Shown: positions 60,978 through 64,000 of the stretch, in pieces | Layout of the letters: each line of letters opens with the position of its first letter | Numbering within the stretch: the stretch's first letter is position 1 | The notes under the pieces: generated by a model | What the model saw: only the letters and a program-made list of their open reading frames with translations | What the model was told of the DNA's origin: nothing | The model's database searches: none | Translations under genes and position numbers: made by a program | Assembly (NCBI GenBank): GCA_916700875.1 | Contig: CAKAKS010000031.1 | Coordinates: forward strand, 7,208,977-7,272,976 | Length of the DNA stretch: 64,000 bases | Origin: Sebastes aleutianus | Lineage: Eukaryota; Chordata; Actinopteri; Perciformes; Sebastidae | Reading direction: 5' to 3'

Positions 60978-62039
60978 TTTCATAGGTATCAATTAAAAAA
61001 ACAAAACAAAGTTATTACATTATTATCAAGTGGCTCTCAAATAGATATGGCATATGAGCTACGTTTTCTTGCTATCATTCGATCTGTAGCACATGTATCA
61101 AGAAACTACTCAGTTCTCCCTGTTCCCTAATCCTGCAGGGATATATTGTTAATGTGTCATACAGTATTGTAAATGGATTATTTGGAAGAGGTTTCTCTTA
61201 TTTCTTCCCTTGATATTGCATTTTTATTAATCGTTGTTATTTAAGTCATATACATCTAAATTTAATTTTATCCTCTGTTGTAAAAGTTAATTACACATTT
61301 GATAAATTTCATTTGTTATAACAAAACGTAAGTCATTCTGTGATTGGTGGCATATAAATAAGTTGTATATCATCTTTCATCTATAGTCTGCACGTGTCTG
61401 CAGCTCGCATCTACAGTAATTCACAGCATGTCCTTTCACCAAACATGGAATTAGAGGACTTGGATAAGTGTAACTGAGTAGGATCACAGGATACAGATCA
61501 GAGATCAAAAGATATTCACGGCGCTGCAATGAGAGATATTCATACTCTCATATTGCATATAGAGTTTTGTTCTATGTTAAATATTTGGATAATAAATTTA
61601 GTAAGTGTGCCTCATTGCTCCAGACAACTAGCGCACGTTCCAATTCTGTCAGCCACACTGAAGTCCTTTGCGACCTTGAACAGGATCCGTTTCAAATTAA
61701 CAACATAGTTGTGTGCACACACATGCACGGCCACGTATGCATCTGAAGCTGTATCCATCCAAACTTGTATGGTTTCATTTCAACAGCAACTAAATGTCTG
61801 TGTAATCTTCTCATCTCTTCATGGTTTTCTTATTTTTTTAATTTTTATTTAATCTTTTTTTAACCAGAATAAGTCCCACTGAGATAAAAAAAAAAATTTC
61901 AAGGGAGTCCTGGCCAGAGTATGGCAGCAGCGCATGATATCTTGTTATACATCTCAGAGGGAAATATTGAACTTTTTAATCCACTACAATTATTTGACAG
62001 CTTTGGTTAATTCAAAGATTTTTGGGGCATTTCTCACTA

Positions 62040-62370
62040 TTTTCAGAATTTTTACAAATCAAACAATCAATCGATTAATGGAGAAAATAATCAGCAGATT
62101 AATCCATAGTGAAAATAATCATAATTAATAATTCAAAATGAGCTCCACCACAACCAACTGCAACAGTAAAATCCTGCTTTTACATTAATGCATAATAAAC
62201 TAATGATATGATATTTATATAAAATTTTTATACTTTTAGGTATATTTTCCTGATTATACTTGCATACTTTTACTTAAGTAACAATCAATGCAGGACTTTT
62301 ACTTGTAACAGAGTATTTCTACACTGTTTACTTAAATAAAGGGTCTGTATACTTCTTTCAACACTATATG
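62040..62370 (+). repeat. Dispersed repeat with 'acttttacttaagtaa'
   Basis: Contains caatcgattaatggagaaaa, gagctccaccacaaccaac, acttttacttaagtaac and ends cttctttcaacact. A diverged relative of its middle part is at 45,330-45,476 (agctccacctcaaccagcaa, then ctctttccacctctgg). Confidence 0.55.
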
Positions 62371-64000
62371 TTACAGATATACTGTCTCTTGACAGATGAT
62401 AAGAGCCTTCATGTCAGGATGCCATGATGAAGAGATGCTGTATATGGAGCTTTACTACCACCTAGTGGACCCTGAAGCACAGCACCTCCTGCAGATGTAC
62501 AGTATTGTAGTGGAGGAGCAGTTGTAGGTGGTCTAAGGTGGGCCTCTTCAGTTGTAAATAGTGTTCTGACACGTGTGTGACCACTCCGGTGTCTGTGACC
62601 TCTCACCCCTGAAAGCTCAGCTTTACCACCTGGGGGTGGACTGTTCTTGATCTCGCGGCACCTCCAGCAGGCTGGCACACAGCTCTCTCACTCAAGTCTC
62701 CATGTAAAGAACCCCAAGGTCCACTTTATTGTGCGCATACATATACATGTGTGTGTGTACGTGTGTGTGCGTGGTCCTTTTTAGAAAAACAGCTCCATTA
62801 CAAAGGTATTTGACGTTGAGGTCTTTGGGACTGTGTAAGTCATTTCTGAGCTCCGAGTGGCTCATGTTTCTAAGTGTTACTTTTACACATCCTTGCTTGT
62901 TACAGAGTTTGTTTATATTAGAAATACCTCAGTCAAAACACAGTCAATTTCAAAGTTGAAGCATATGCAACTCTGTGTGAATTCTGTATTATGGTTTCCA
63001 GTTGTTTAAATTTTTTGCCTAGTGTCTCTGGTCAGCTGTCTTGTGTTTCACCTCCGTTGTTTGATCTGTTTAATTCTGAGGATGCACAATTTCTACACAG
63101 TGCAAGTGAAGGCTTGTCTTTACATCAGTGTAAATAGGACTCAACACAGTAAAACTGGCTTTAGCTATTGCTTATTTTGGGCTTAAAGCACATCTGGGGT
63201 GTGTTATGACTAAGGCACTCTCTTCCCCTCGGATCCTCACACAAACACTCTCCCTTTCTCTCTCTCTTTCTCTTGCATTGTGCGAAAGCATAACAAAAGT
63301 TGTCAGCAAAGCTATGAAATGTCTTGACGTCCGACATACAAGCGGGAGATTTTGCGTGTCGCTGCTCTGAATGAGACAGATGGCATCGGACGATATAAAA
63401 ACCAGGTGTGGTATTCAGTGAGCGATCCTCAGGTGCGTCTTTTCAGTATCTGCACCGTGAAGCATGATATCACTGTTGATGAGCTTCTTCATCTGCAGCA
63501 TCAATTTTTTTCCCTCCTCTGTAACACATCAGACCCCCCACTCTATTCACTCTCGCTGCCTTACCAACTAATGATCCTCAACGCCCACCAGAGCAATCAT
63601 ATACACCCCTTTGATCTGCTTTATCCATCACTTTAGTACTGTTCAAAAAAAGATACAGCGCCAACAAAGGGCCAAAATGTGGCTCACTCCCACTGCCTAG
63701 CCTACTCTCTTTTTCATTATCTATTCTCTTTTATTCCCTTGTCCGCACGCAGTACAGAACAATACAGCGCAGGCGGACAGGGTGGAGGCTCATGACAGGA
63801 CTGGTAACACGATGACACACCAAAGGCCAGGTGAGTAAAATCCCCCACCACAGTGGGACATGTGTCACAGTCCAGCCGCGTCTCCAAACCCTTTTTTGTG
63901 GTCTCGCGTCTCTCTTCTTTGGCTCTCTCCCCCTCCGGCCATAACGATAAAGCTCCCATCTGCTGCGGGGACGCGGTTCTTTCTCTCTCTGAACTGATCC

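Larger units (their letters stand above)
46926..64000. other. Region upstream of opn4x, no coding exon recognised
   Basis: Contains the opn4x promoter somewhere, one possible untranslated exon (about 52,338-52,420), a LINE fragment and several inverted-repeat elements. In tetrapods HPGDS and SMARCAD1 lie beyond this side of the locus; I looked for the glutathione-transferase and helicase motifs on both strands and saw neither. At 63,826-63,836 the plus strand has a good donor (GGCCAG|GTGAGT) without a recognisable exon. Confidence 0.5.

Noticed and set aside
62409..63959. Frames near the right edge as exons of the next gene
   Set aside because: No recognisable domains and no pair of matching splice sites; a lone donor at 63,832 is not enough.
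1..64000. CRISPR array, prokaryotic operon or novel multigene system
   Set aside because: Spliced vertebrate exons, microsatellites and fish transposons throughout; no regularly spaced repeats and no operon-like gene packing.

Overview
The window is vertebrate nuclear DNA. It is AT-rich and intron-dominated, and about 2% of it is coding by my reconstruction. The dense load of short inverted-repeat DNA transposons, simple repeats, a tRNA-derived SINE scrap and a LINE 3' end point to a teleost fish, probably a spiny-rayed (percomorph) one. Two protein-coding genes can be supported. Both are on the minus strand and both are split into exons, so long open reading frames are a poor guide here.

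(1) 7,395-26,084, minus: the 5' part of a pdlim5 (ENH/Enigma-homolog) gene. It has a non-coding first exon with a good donor near 26,084, a start-codon exon at 20,101-20,206 and a second coding exon at 7,395-7,546. Together these encode the N-terminal PDZ domain. The LIM domains and the rest lie beyond the left edge.

(2) 33,363-46,923, minus: a complete nine-exon Xenopus-type melanopsin gene (opn4x). All splice sites are canonical GT/AG and all phases match, giving 536 residues. Schiff-base lysine, DRY, NPxxY, the disulfide cysteines, the tyrosine at the rhodopsin counterion site and the Glu181-equivalent are all present.

The order opn4x then pdlim5 on one strand parallels OPN4 then LDB3 in mammals (LDB3 is the pdlim5 paralogue). 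This supports both assignments and suggests an ancient opsin/PDZ-LIM linkage duplicated with the genome. The two products are not known to work together: one is a Gq-coupled photopigment, the other a sarcomere/PKC scaffold.

Layout: 1-7,394 pdlim5 intron 3 (cut by the edge); 7,547-20,100 intron 2; 20,207-26,083 intron 1; about 26,170-33,362 intergenic, with a piggyBac-like TTAA element and other repeats; 33,363-46,923 opn4x, whose 8.4-kb first intron and several small introns hold transposon insertions; 46,924-64,000 upstream of opn4x, with one possible untranslated exon, a LINE fragment and several inverted-repeat elements but no recognisable coding exon. I found no tRNA or rRNA gene, no CRISPR array and no sign of a novel multigene system. 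The most interesting material is the opn4x/pdlim5 arrangement, insertions very close to opn4x exons, repeats touching pdlim5 regulatory and splice sites, and long hairpins and foldback elements.
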